A DNA stretch of 64,000 nt, taken from Epiperipatus broadwayi. Its lineage: Eukaryota > Onychophora > Udeonychophora > Euonychophora > Peripatidae. The position numbers and the translations under genes are program-made. This document shows positions 45,445 to 56,087 of the stretch, one piece after another. The notes under the pieces were generated by a model that worked only from the letters and a program-made list of their open reading frames with translations, was not told the DNA's origin and searched no databases. Where the stretch lies: NCBI GenBank assembly GCA_028023455.1, contig JAQFVV010000207.1:960208-1024207 (forward strand), given 5' to 3'. Each line of letters opens with the position of its first letter. The first letter of the stretch is position 1.

Positions 45445-45895
45445 TTGTTTGAAAATAAGGTTAGTCTGTCTCAAGATATACGAGAAAATATAATAGCACA
45501 TTTAACAGGATTAAAATTGTCTTTCATGGAATATTTTTCAAAACCCGAAAACACAAATGATAATTGGATTTCAAACCCCTTCTATGCAGAAAATTTAGAA
45601 AAAGCTACATCATTATCAATAAAGGATAAAAAAAATTTAATAGAATTATCATGTGACAGAACTTTACAAGTAGAATTCAAACGACACAATCTAATTAATT
45701 TTTGGTTAAACATTAAAGAATATGAACAACTTTCTGAGAAAGCTCTTAAATTATTATTACCATTTACGAGTACGGAATTAGTAGGAAGAGCTTTTTTTTC
45801 ATGTATTTTTTTTTTAAAAATGAGTATCGAAACAGATTGAATGCAGCAGTAGACTTAAGGGTATACCTCGCATCTTTTGAACCAAATTTCAAATA
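45445..45895 (+). pseudogene. hAT transposase, C-terminal part
   Basis: The frame is open upstream to a TTG, not an ATG, and runs to 45840. It then continues one phase over as RNRLNAAVDLRVYLASFEPN (45828-45890). Recognisable are FMEYFSKPENTN, NWISNPF, and the hAT C-terminal dimerisation block NFWLNIKEYEQLSEKALKLL with LLPFTSTELVGRAFFS. This ending is typical of the ZBED5/SCAND3-like hAT group. The zinc-finger N-terminus and most of the RNase H-like catalytic domain are missing. The T-run at about 45785-45812 is the likely frameshift site. Non-functional. Confidence 0.85.
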
Positions 45896-46066
45896 ATTAT
45901 GTTGTTCGAAACAAGCACAAAGATCTCATTAAATTTATTTTATAAAAATATTTGATTATGATAAGAAAATATATTAATTGGTTTTTTATAATTTTGTGTT
46001 TTTATTAAAACCATTTATTAGTAAACGAAATATGACAAAAAAGCAAATCAATCTAAATTATTTAAT

Positions 46067-46306
46067 TTGAAAGAATGTATCAAAAAAGCATCATACCCAG
46101 AAATTAGACTCTCGTTAATTCTTGATCATCTATTGTGGATTACTAGATGTAAGCTAGTATTTAATCATCAAAATTTTAATCCTATTAACTTCATGCTGAA
46201 CAATATAAAGAAAACAAGAACAAGAGATAGCCTGATAACCCCTGAGGTTATTTTTACCATGACTTGGGACATGCTGGATTTATCCTCTCCATGGCCCAAC
46301 CAATAG
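46067..46306 (+). other. Unassigned open frame inside the hAT element
   Basis: About 79 residues beyond the transposase end and before the right terminal repeat. Blocks ILDHLLWITRCKLVFNHQ and MTWDMLDLSSPWPN have protein-like composition. The 'LLW..RCKLVFN' wording recalls the 'W..WK.RN.LVF' tail of some LINE reverse transcriptases, so it may be a captured or inserted fragment, but I do not recognise it with confidence. No ATG is required by context, and expression is not indicated. Confidence 0.3.
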
Positions 46307-47491
46307 CAAGATGCTCCAAAAAAGAGAAAACAGACTCAAATTCGGGAAAACCAAATGAAGGAATGAGAAAACACTTTGAACAAAATATATATCAAATAAC
46401 CTTTAATGTAATAATGTAATCTTTAATAAATTATTTTGGAAAAAATATGAAACTTTGAAAAAACACATACATATAAATATGTTACAGTGAGTTTATAATT
46501 TCAGTGAGTTTATAATCTGGCATGACATTTAGGAGTATTTCAATGTAATTTGTCTCATTATGAGATGTAAATACATACATGGTCACCCTATAATATTTAT
46601 AATGCAAATAAAATAACACACTTGCAATAACAAATTTCACGAAATACAATCATTTTTACGAAGTGGTACAATTTAGCATGATGTACTACCAAGTGGTACG
46701 CGAGCTAAAAAAGGTTGGGAAACGCTGATCTATAACATGCCAGGATGAGTAAATTGCCATCCTAAATTAATAATAATCTGAGCTAGCAAAACTTATAAAG
46801 ATATGGAAACACATTTATTATGTTAAGATCTAAGAAATGATTTCTGTCTAATGAACTTTATATACTCCACTTTAGTTTAAAGATGTTTTATGTTTACTTA
46901 AATTTATTGCATACAGTGATATGGATCTAAAAGCAAAATTTTTTATTTTTATTAGAAATAAAGTACCAAAAAGGGATTCAAACCTGGTACATGTGAAAGG
47001 GTTATAAGATATAACTGTGTCTAGGTTCAGATAATCTAGTGGCACCCTGCTTGACCATATTCATTTGTTATTTACTTAAATATGCACTTGACATCAAGCT
47101 TAGAGATGAAAGAGGATCAAATCTACTGTCTGTATACCTGAGAAGATATTTTATTGAGTTACTAGTGTACTCACCCACTTGATATTATTTCCTAAATTAA
47201 TAGTCTGTCCTTAATAATTGTTTATATTTTCTACTTGTTTATTGATGATACAATGCCTAACTAACTAAGGTTTGAAATAGGCCAGACACCTTAAATGACT
47301 AGTTTCCAGGCATTATTGTTTCTAATTACTGATATTATGATATCTTGAGAAATCTAATTATAGAAATGTTTAATTTATTCCTACTCATCATTTTAATATT
47401 TTTGTTCCATGACTATTATAGCTACGATCCAGGTATAAAATGATAATATTTAATGTATTTGGATCTATGATCTCCTTTATTTATGTTACAA

Positions 47492-47509
47492 AGGCACCCA
47501 ACATGTGGC
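47492..47509 (+). promoter_or_regulatory. Degenerate primer-binding site of giant-LTR element
   Basis: AGGCACCCAACATGTGGC begins one base after the left LTR. It differs at four positions from the tRNA-Lys-type primer site common in retroelements; two of these are G-to-A changes. Position is right and sequence is degenerate. Confidence 0.6.
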
Positions 47510-48680
47510 ATGATATGTTACCATATACCTGAGATAAGGAGGGTCTATAGAATGTTGTGTGGTTAAAAAGAGAGAAATTTTTTTTAATAAATTTTTTTTT
47601 CAGTGAAAATTTTTTGTCTTACAAAATTGTTTTAGCCACATGGTCTTATTTTAGATTTGTGTATGATGATGTTTAATATGATTTAATTTTTTATTGATGA
47701 TGATAAAATGGGTACAGCCATAAAACAGTTTAGTTTTGTTTTGTTTTTTTCCAATTTTGAAAATAGATGTATATCACAACTTAAGACAGAGGTGAAATAA
47801 ATAATATATTTTTTTTTTGTGGAGCATTAAAATGATTTATTGCCAGATAGGATAGGCATAGTAATAGTGATGAATTATGAGATAGTAGTCTCATGTGTGT
47901 TTGGGGTTTTCATTTTGTAAAAAGTCTATGATTTTGGAGGTTGGATTGGATATTTGATCGTTGGAGTTTGGTGGGTTAGATTGCAGTTTTGATGATGAGT
48001 GGAGAGTTTTGTCATTGCCTTGAGAATGCTATGTATTTGTGTAACCCATGAATGATCAAACCCATTCACTGCTCCAACCCAATTTATAAGTTATTTTTAT
48101 TTTATCATGAAGCAGTTAACAGCAGTCTTGCCATGATATCAGCCTATAAGTCTCTAAGACAGAGAGCAAGGTTTAGTTTTCTGTAGTCTATAATAAGCAG
48201 GGCATTCCTTGATGCTTGCCACATAAGACTCCAAGAGAGAGAGCAAGGCATAGTTTATCTATTTTAGCCCCTTAGACTTAATACTTCTTTTATTGCAACA
48301 GAGTTTGCATCATTCAATCAAGGTTGTGGTAACTAAAGGTGATCAAATTGGGATAATCTTCTGAGTGCTCGCGATGCATTGTGTGATTATTGTGCTGTGA
48401 CTGAATTCTTTTATTTATCTCAAGATTGTGAACTGCTGTCAGATTTCTAGGAGAATACATGAATGTATAATTTGAGCTATTGCAGACAGACATGCACTAT
48501 ATAGATTATTGTTGTGTGATTCATCAAATAAGGATATTAATTTTTTTTTTGTATTTGTAATGCATGATAAGGTGAAAAGCAAATCAGTCAGTTTGTCAAA
48601 GATAGGTGTCAGACAAGGAAAGGATGTGTAGGTTTTTGGTGGTCAGGGAAGCACAGATGGGATATATATAATTTTAAAAC
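47510..48680 (+). other. Leader region of giant-LTR element
   Basis: About 1.2 kb between the primer-binding site and the gag ATG. No open frame of note. It contains an imperfect local duplication with CTAAGACAGAGAGCAAGG.T at about 48150-48175 and CCAAGAGAGAGAGCAAGGCA at about 48230-48250. A long leader would hold the packaging signal; that is inference. Confidence 0.5.
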
Positions 48681-49797
48681 ATGAGTGAACTAAATAATAC
48701 AACTGAGGATGTTATGGAAGAGGAGGGTGTCCCAATCCCAGGGATTGGTAATTGTTTTTATACTGAAGTTGATAAGATTCTCTTTAAAAAACAAAAAGGA
48801 AGTAGAGGAAAACGCCTCTAAAGTTAGTAGCAATAATAAGGCCTCAAGTGTGGAAGTAGACGAGGAGCCAGAAGTTGGCCAGATTCAGATAGAAAATAAA
48901 GCACTCTCAGGGATGAAATTAATGATAATGCAGATGTTTAAAATTCTAAGGGAAGATAATGAGAAAAGTAATAAAAGAAGATGAGGGAAGATCTCAAAGC
49001 AAAGATAGATAACTCTATTGAAAGCAACAACCGAATGATCATGGCCTGGGAAACTGAGATCGAAAAACCTCATATAGAGTATGGAAATAGGTTTACAGCA
49101 TTTGAAGATAGAATAGGAGAGTGTAAGCCTATGGAAGCTATAAAATGGGAAGATAGTCAGGGCTCACTAGGGTTAAAAGATAAGCTAGATAGTCAGACTA
49201 CTGATAATAAAGAAAAAAATGTAAAGTTAGATGAAGAAATAAATAAACCAGCTAGTATGCTGATAGAGAATAGGCTCCAAGAAGTAGAAAGGCTGATAGT
49301 AGCCATAATACCAAATCTCTCAGTAAAAAGAATACATGAGGTGATGACCAAAAAGCAGGTTAGGATAGGTTATGAAGCAAAAAGAAGGAGAAGAGAGTGG
49401 GAGGAAAAAACTTCATGCACCAGATAAGGTGATTGATTTAAGAGAAGCAATAGGGGAGATGAAACCAGATAGTTTAGAAAAGGAACCAAAGTTTCAACAG
49501 TCTGTAGTTCTCAATCTAGTAACTAACCAGCATGTGTGGTTTCAAAATTCTGTTTTCTTAAATAGATTAGAGATACCTTATATATGGTATAGAGAATCTA
49601 TCTCTCTGAAAAATTCAACTGCTCTGGAAAAGTCAAAAATAAATTATATCTGGTACAGAGAGGCAATCTCTCTGAAAAATGTAAATGTCCCATATGTATC
49701 GTACAGAGAATCAATCTTTTTGAAAAATTTAAATGCTCTGAAAAAGTTAAAAGTAAATTATATTTGGTACAGAGAGTCAATCTCTCTGAAAAGTTAA
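48681..49797 (+). pseudogene. Gag-like coiled-coil protein of giant-LTR element, frameshifted
   Basis: Starts at ATG 48681 with MSELNNTTEDVMEEEGVPIP, shifts phase near 48790 (EVEENASKVSSNNKASSVEV, to 48984), shifts back near 48980 (MREDLKAKIDNSIESNN, to 49427) and shifts again near 49400 (KVIDLREAIGEMKPDSLE, to 49797). The middle is highly charged (IMQMFKILREDNEKSNK, then lysine/glutamate-rich) and probably a coiled coil, as at the N-terminus of several insect gypsy-type gag proteins. An arginine-rich KRRRREWEEK follows. No zinc knuckle is seen. The C-terminal part is the YIWYRESISLKN tandem repeat described separately. At least three frame lesions make it inactive. Confidence 0.7.
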
Positions 49798-49930
49798 ATG
49801 TCCATTACATATGGTACAGAGAATCAATGTCTCTGGAAAATAGATGTGTGCTTTATATATGGTATAGAGAGTCAATCTCTCTGAATTTTAAAGGTGTATT
49901 GCGTATGGTACCAAGAGTCCATATTTCTAA
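49570..49930 (+). repeat. Tandem array of hairpin-forming units
   Basis: Seven imperfect units, each marked by TGGTA.AGAGA, start at about 49585, 49651, 49699, 49765, 49812, 49860 and 49906. Spacings of 66, 48, 66, 47, 48 and 46 bp mean the first pairs form a longer alternating unit. Most units contain CAGAGAGTCAATCTCTCTG or a close variant, a perfect 7-bp stem with a 5-base loop. In the gag phase each unit reads about IWYRESISLKN. Either the DNA/RNA hairpin or the peptide repeat could have been selected; later units drop out of frame, which favours the nucleic-acid explanation. Confidence 0.8.
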
Positions 49931-50166
49931 ATGGAGTCTGTAATAGGAGGTTAGATAAATAAAGTCCTCCAGATATGTTTTATAAATATCCAGTCAAGAT
50001 GAAAAATGGCCATATTAAAAACAGACTGGATGTACATGTGCAATTTTATGCAGACCACAGCGTGATTTGCAAAATGGAAAAGCCCAGAGTAAAACTCAAG
50101 AGCTGAACTAGAGTGGTCCTGATATGATAATCTATTATGTTAGCAACTCCCAAAGAAACCAATTTA

Positions 50167-50343
50167 AAAAGTTTCTGCATTGTATGAAGGGCCATTACCA
50201 AGAAAATAGGAGAGAATGCTTTTATGCTTGCTACTCTTGATGGGAATAGGGGAACCTATAATGCTAGGAGTTTGATCCCTTATACTTCAGCAGAGCAGCC
50301 TGGCAAAGATCCCCAAATAAATCACCTTGAAGTTTTCTACTAA
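50167..50343 (+). pseudogene. Integrase C-terminal (GPY/F-like) remnant of pol
   Basis: The frame KVSALYEGPLPRKIGENAF followed by MLATLDGNRGTYNARSLIPY and ending HLEVFY-stop at 50341-50343 matches the end of Ty3/gypsy integrase. There a 'YEGPY.V....' block is followed by 'AY.L.D..G...G..N...LKPY'. All earlier pol domains are deleted. The purine tract and right LTR follow after about 150 bp. This remnant is the main reason for assigning the element to Ty3/gypsy. Confidence 0.8.
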
Positions 50344-50495
50344 AAAGGGGATTTGATAGGCATCTAGATGATGTTTACAAGTAGTTAAATTTTTTTATTA
50401 TTATTATTAGTGTGTTTATTATTATTAGTGTTATTTTATTGGTTATGATTTTTTTTATTAGATATAGTTAAAACAAAAGTGCTGATCATTTTATT

Positions 50496-50511
50496 AGAAA
50501 AGAGGGAATGT
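50496..50511 (+). promoter_or_regulatory. Polypurine tract of giant-LTR element
   Basis: AGAAAAGAGGGAATGT lies immediately before the right LTR's TGTGCC. It is the expected primer for plus-strand DNA synthesis. Position and composition both fit. Confidence 0.75.
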
Positions 50512-53500
50512 TGTGCCATTACAATTTAGTCATTAGCTAAATTTGTAGTAATGTGCATAAAAGAAAATGTAAAACAAAAATCATCATCACATTTTTATAT
50601 AAAAAGGAAGCTGTAGGGCATCCAAGTTTAAACCCTACAAGATCAAGTTTTAAAAGCTTAAGGCAGAAAGAGAGTGGGACAACAGTTATATTCTTTAATT
50701 GTTTGTGTGTTGATAGAAAACTCAAAAAGAGTAATACACACATTTAACTATTCAATATTTAATTTTTTTTGTTAAAAAGTAAAGTAATAACGCATATGTA
50801 TAGGCAGTGGGTGTATAAGCTATTTAATTGTTGTTGTATATTTCAAATATTAAACTCTCTTCAAAGCTAACCTACATTTGCTAAATTCTGATATTTTATT
50901 CTGGTTCTATTTTATTATTCTATTTCTATTTTTGTTCTTTGTCTATGATTATAATTTGGGGCTTAAAAGTTGTAGTTTGGGGTTTAAAAATTGTAAGAGT
51001 TTAATGTAGATATTAAAATCATAATTTCTAAAAAGCATTTAGATTGTTTTATAGGCCTGTTTTATAAATAATTTGAATGAGTGTGTGTGTACATTGCATA
51101 CACAAACTATACTTACATTTTTTTTTTACATATTGAAGAAGAAAAGGAAGAAAATTTGTTAAATTATATATTTTGTGTTGTATAAAGGGTTTTTTTTCTG
51201 TTAAAACTTAGAGACGATGTGAGAGGTCTAATTTTAAAAGTGTCTCATCCTAAGATCAAAAAGAAAGAAGCTCAAATTTTAGATGTTATATTTAAAGATG
51301 TAAAAAAGGATTAAGACTACTTTTTTCCTTCAAAACAAAAGTTTGTCTAAAAATCAGGATAGTGAGATTTTTAGTACTATCCAGCTAAAAAACGATTTGG
51401 TTGAAAATAAGTTATAAATCCAATTAAAAGAGGTGGTCAAAAATAGAAAAAAATCCGATATAAAAGCAATCTGGAAAATCAATTGAGTTATTATGAGGAA
51501 GTCTTTTAAAAATATTGAAACTAAGGAAGCAAGCCTTTTTAATTCTGCAGATATCAATTTAAAAAATCATTTTTAATATAAAGTTTTTTTTGTTGAAGAT
51601 GAAAAACAGCATGGCAGGTTAAAATAAAGATATATTTCATCTGGAGAAATTCCCTGAGTCATCATCAACCAGCACATCATATGGGAAAGAAGGATGTCTT
51701 GTCTGAAGAAAAAAATGATATTCTACACCTTTCAACTGACCGAGAGAAATAAGATGTTTTTAAATAGAAAGAAAAAAACATTCACCTGCATTTGAAGGCG
51801 ATCAGGAAAAAAGAGTAATCTACTGATAAATATTAAATCATCAAGTCCAATTAATTGTTCCAGTAACTGAGTTTAAACCCAAGAAAAATTATAAATGTGA
51901 AAACAACTGCTGCACTTCATCCACTAAAAGAATCATGCTTGACAGGAAGAGAAGAAAAGTTAATATAATGATTTCCAAATTGTCCACTAAAGCAAATAAC
52001 CTCAATAGGATCATCATCATCAAATAATTATACACCTCAAGAAAGAAATTGTTCCAAAAAAACAGAAATGGTAGCTGCAAAAGTATAGACATTAAACAAG
52101 ATAAATTTGACTCATTGGAAGTCGCTACAAAGAATAGAACTGGTAATATAAATTTTCTTTTATATATTTTCTTTATGATATCAGAGACTTAGTAAAATTT
52201 TAGCAACAGAGTGGTATATTTTTGTTTAAAGAACTTTTAAAACAACCAAGATCAATTGAAACCCAGAATTTCTTAATAATGATAAACATAAGCTTCATTA
52301 ATGATTTTATATGTACTAAAATTATGATTGTCTATTAACTTAAAGTTATGAAATGTTATTAATATGTAACATATTTTTTTTTGTTATTGTTATTTTGTTT
52401 TAAATAATATTTTTGTTATTATGGGGATAAAACATGCCCATACATAATAATATAATACTTGTTTCATATATGTAATTGTGTGTGAATGTAAAACAATAGG
52501 CAATATTAAGAATATTAGAGTATTGTGTTTTAAGTTAAAGTATAGCATTTCAGAGGGTAGAAGTGAGGGCGCGAAAAATAATTTAAAAATTGTTCTGGAA
52601 ATCTTGCTTTTTCACTTCTACTAACATTTTCTTTGTCATTCTACTTTACATGTTAGATTATAAAAGTATATATGCAAAAAAGAAAAGAAAAAAAAAGTGT
52701 TTATTTTTTTTTTTTTTTAGATATTTTCTGGTGGAGTGAGAATCTTAGCAAATTTGACATCTAATTTAATATAAAATTATACCAGTTATGGGAAAGGGGG
52801 AAGAATTTAAAATTAATGTTATGATTTTAAAACAGTCGATTATGATTATTGTTGTTATTGTTAATATAAATTTTCATGTAGATATAGAAATTTTTATGTA
52901 TACGTTAGAAATGCAGTAATAAATGTTAATTTGTTTTATTAAACAGAGGCATATATATTTCATTAAGAGTATTTTTTTTATTAGTTGTGATCATTCATCA
53001 TCAAGGTGAATATTAGCTATTTAAGTTCCAATTAGATATACTAAGATTAGCCACTAATTATTAATTTCTGAAACTAAATTTTATGATTAGGCTTAGTTCT
53101 AAAGCTGTGGTTGAGATCATTATTGTTATCATTGTCATCATCGTCATCATCACGTTTTACTTAATGAGATAGATAAATGTTTAAAGGCCATAAATAAATG
53201 ATTTCATGGTATTTAGTTGACATTCGTCAATAAATATTATAACCACCATTCCATCATTTATAACATGCCAGGGTGAGTGAATTAACATCCTAAATTAATA
53301 GGAATTTGAGCTAGCAAAACTTATAAAGATATGGAAACACATTTATTATGTTAAGATCTAAGAAATGATTTCTGTCTAATGAACTTTATATACTCCACTT
53401 TAGTTTAAAGATGTTTTATGTTTACTTAAATTTATTGCATACAGTGATATGGGTCTAAAAGCAAAATCTTTTATTTTTATTAGAAATAAAGTACCAAAAA

Positions 53501-53990
53501 GGAATTCAAACCCGGTACATGTGAAAGGGTTATAAGATATAACTGTGTCTAGGTTCATATAATCTAGTGGTGCCCTGCTTGACCATATTCACTTGTTATT
53601 TACTTAAATATGCACTTGACATCAAACCAAGAGATGAAAGGGGATCAAATCTACTGTCTGTATACCTGAGAACATATTTTATTGAGTTACTAGTGTACTC
53701 ACCCACTTGATATTATTTCCTAAATTAATAGTCTGTCCTTAATAATTGTTTATATTTTCTAACTAGAGTTTGAAATAGGCCAGACACCTTAAATGACTAG
53801 TTTCCAGGCATGATTGTTTCTAATTACTGATATTATGATATCTTGAGAAATCTAACTATAGAAATATGTTTAATTTATTCCTACTCATCATTTTAATATT
53901 TTTGTTCCATGACTATTATAGCTATGATCCAGTTATAAAATGATAATATTTAATGTATTTGGATCTATGATCTTCTTTATTTATGTTACA
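50512..53990 (+). repeat. Right giant LTR
   Basis: 3479 bp, partner of 42400-47490, from TGTGCCATTAC to ATGTTACA. It lacks the hAT insertion and shows the intact target at 53256-53263. It has an extra GTGTGTGTACATTGCATACA stretch near 51084 that the left LTR lacks. Small open frames in it (50537-50747, 51354-51557, 51889-52092) mirror those of the left LTR and are not supported as genes. Confidence 0.87.
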
Positions 53991-55169
53991 ATATATAGTC
54001 ATAATCAAACATTGCAATAGTAAATCTTAAACAATTAAGCTATGTTAAGGCATTTAAAAAAAAAAAATCGTAAATGATATTTACAAAAAACCCTTTAAAA
54101 TATAGCGATCTTTAGAAAAATAATAAATGCTATTTTAAAAAGCGCAAGTCCAGTCTATCAATGCTATATACTAAATCAGTTTTATAATTTTAAAAAACAA
54201 TATTTGAAAACTATATTGCTATAAATCAAACATTGGGTTGTAACATCACATTAAATAGCCAAAGGTTATACTATGAAAAAAAAGTGCGGGAAAAGAAAAA
54301 GAGGTGAACATTGAAAATTAAAAAATACTTTAAGATAAACCAAAAATGCTAATGTATGTAGTGATGATAATCAAATATTGCAATCGTAAATCTCAAAAAA
54401 TTAAGGTGTGTTAAGGCATTTTTTAAAAAAAGTCATAAAACCTAAATATATATACATAGCGATAATTAGAAAAAATGATAAATGCTTCTATCAAAAGATT
54501 ACTCCGGTCTTTCAACAGTATATACTAAATCTCAAAAATCAGTATTATAATTTAAAAAAAATTATATTTAAAAAGTATATTGCTAAATGTGAAATGGCGG
54601 GGACATCACTTTCAACACTATGGAGTATTTTTAAAAATATAATATTTTACATTTTGCTTTGGGATTATCTCTCTAAGACTTATAATAATAAATCACAAAT
54701 CTGAATAATAGACATATTAATGCATATTACAGTTAGCATTTATTTAAGTAATTTTTTACCAATATTTTAAGAATTTTAAAAAAATTACCAACTTTCTCGA
54801 TTGGATGGATCATCGTCCACTCAGGATAAATTTGGTTCTTCCTAGATCTCTTCATTACTGCAACACCACAAGCCATCAACAAATTATACTTTTAAGATTT
54901 AGGTTTATTACTTTAAAGAAGATGCCAGTAAAACTAATTTATTCAGGAAATATCACAGCTTGATATGGTCTCGTTCAAATTTATTTTTAAAACTGTATAC
55001 TTGGGTCTCACACAAATTAAACCAGGTATGTATGACGTAAGATAATTTCCAAGAATTAGAGTTCGTGATGGGCCTTTGTCTTACTAAGATAAAAGTGTTA
55101 AGTTAAACTTTCAAATTAAAAAAAAACAACCGTAAAACAGCTAATGGACTTTTATGCCTCAAGCCTAAC
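53991..55169 (+). repeat. Foldback element, left arm, inner part
   Basis: Continues the arm interrupted by the LTR element. A tandem unit is completed to about 54246 and another starts CACATTAAATAG at 54248 with GTGCGGGAAAA at 54284. After about 54600 the sequence is single-copy within the arm and matches the complement of 58551-59000 (TTACCAACTTTCTCGATTGG, TGGTTCTTCCTAGATCT, GGGTCTCACACAAATTAAAC). Its innermost 150 bp (about 55022-55169) matches the complement of 55529-55790. The open frame 54408-54704 has no recognised product. Confidence 0.8.
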
Positions 55170-55528
55170 TGGGTCATCAAATGCAAAAAAAGAGTTAAAA
55201 TTTATTATAGAATTTTTTATAATAAATTAATGATTTAAAAATATAATCGCACTGTAACGTATTATAGTCACAACTTGTACTCATATATATATATATATAT
55301 ATGTATGCCAATTCACCTTCTGTGTATCATAGTAGGCCTGTTTGTCAAATTCAAACCAATCCCAGGCAACATGTATACCCCCAAAAAATACTTTGATGTA
55401 TAATAATGTATGTTTATGTGCGCACATCTAATATATAAATAAACATATTTATATATTAGATGTGCGCACATACACATACGTTATTATGCATCAAAATACA
55501 TTATTATAAGATTATATACGTAACAATG
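55170..55528. repeat. Foldback loop with its own 50-bp hairpin
   Basis: The spacer between the arms. Within it, 55389-55439 and 55446-55497 are near-perfect inverted repeats (for example TTTATGTGCGCACATCTAAT and ATTAGATGTGCGCACATACA) around a six-base centre. TGTGCGCACA is itself palindromic. A TA run lies at about 55284-55301. No coding sequence. Confidence 0.75.
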
Positions 55529-55560
55529 TTAGGCTTGAAGCATAAAAGTCCATTAGCTGT

Positions 55561-55671
55561 TTTTTTCCCATATGTCATGGCATCGGCCGGGATACGAACC
55601 CACAACCGTCTGCAACCAACTACTTGCTTGCAAAGCTGCTGTGATGACATCTCGGCTAACAATACTTGATG
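55561..55671 (-). mobile_element. Very short tRNA-derived SINE (copy 2)
   Basis: 111 bp on the minus strand with a perfect 12-bp target duplication GTCCATTAGCTG (55549-55560 and 55672-55683). Minus-strand sequence has an A box in TTAGCCGAGATG, a strong B box GGTTCGTATCC, the CCCGGCCGATGCCATGACAT end and a short A run. It is the same family as 9875-9970. The left arm of the foldback shows the site without the SINE (about 55135-55150). The B box is better preserved here, so this copy is probably younger. Confidence 0.87.
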
Positions 55672-55803
55672 GTCCATTAGCTGGTTTACAGTTTTTTTTT
55701 TAATTTTGAAAGTTTAACTTAACACTTTTATCTTAGTAAGACAAAGGCCCATCCTGAACTCTAATTCTTGGAAATTATCTTATGTCATACATCATCATCA
55801 TCA

Positions 55804-56037
55804 TCAACCATTATCAATCCACTGCAGGATGAAGGTCTCTCCAAGTTTAATCCATCTTCTCCGATCTTTAGCTTCTCTTCTCCACAACACCCCTGCACAT
55901 TTTCTTATTTCATCCATCCATCTCACATGTGGTCTCTTTCTGGGTCTTTTACAATCTCTTGTAATCCAGTTTAAAATTTCAATTGTCCATCTATTATCAT
56001 CTCTTCTAGCAATATGTCCAGCCCAATGCCATTTCAA
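55804..56037 (-). pseudogene. LINE C-terminal tail (copy 2)
   Basis: Minus-strand frame with WHWAGHIARRDDNRWT, ILNWITRDCKRPRKRPHVRW and AKDRRRWIKLGETFILQWI. The pattern 'GHIARR.D.RWT', 'RPRKRP..RW.DEI' and 'A.DR..W..L.E....QW' is the ending of RTE-clade proteins, with the basic block probably binding RNA. It is separated from the main frame by a frame change near 56040-56090. Confidence 0.83.
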
Positions 56038-56087
56038 TCAATAAGGTCAGTAACACCTGTTTGTTGTCTTACCTATACATTGCGTTT

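Larger units (their letters stand above)
45120..46727 (+). mobile_element. hAT-type DNA transposon, internally deleted
   Basis: A 1608-bp insertion with terminal inverted repeats CAGTGTTTCCCAACC and its complement GGTTGGGAAACGCTG (one mismatch). It is flanked by the 8-bp duplication ATCTATAA (45112-45119 and 46728-46735). The empty site is preserved in the right LTR as ATTTATAA at 53256-53263. Eight-base duplications and CAG-type ends define the hAT superfamily. Subterminal sequence includes GGTACGCGAG-like repeats on both sides. Only the C-terminal part of a transposase remains, so it depends on an enzyme in trans. Confidence 0.93.
42400..47490 (+). repeat. Left giant LTR, interrupted by a hAT element
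   Basis: Nearly collinear with 50512-53990; differences are point changes, short indels and the hAT insertion at 45120-46727. It is exceptionally long for an LTR. Several stretches have peptide-like phases (for example a CYICDRDVRKRIKTTFFPSK reading near 43150), suggesting that former coding sequence may have been absorbed into the LTR. None is intact. Long A and T runs are frequent. Confidence 0.85.
42400..53990 (+). mobile_element. Ty3/gypsy-type retrotransposon with giant LTRs (3.48 kb)
   Basis: Two direct repeats (42400-47490 and 50512-53990) start TGTGCCATTAC and end ATGTTACA, so TG...CA ends are kept. Without the hAT insertion the left copy is about 3475 bp; the right is 3479 bp. A degenerate primer-binding site AGGCACCCAACATGTGGC (47492-47509) follows the left repeat and resembles a tRNA-Lys-type site with several changes. 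A purine tract (AGAAAAGAGGGAATG, 50496-50510) precedes the right repeat. The flanks share ATAT (a 4- or 6-bp duplication). The internal 3 kb keeps broken gag and the last part of pol. The insertion interrupts a foldback-arm unit whose uninterrupted form exists at about 59585-59600. Element larger than its own coding remnant; non-autonomous. Confidence 0.88.

Noticed and set aside
49570-49930. CRISPR array
   Set aside because: The repeats are imperfect, spacers are also repeated, the context is a eukaryotic retrotransposon gag, and no cas genes are present.
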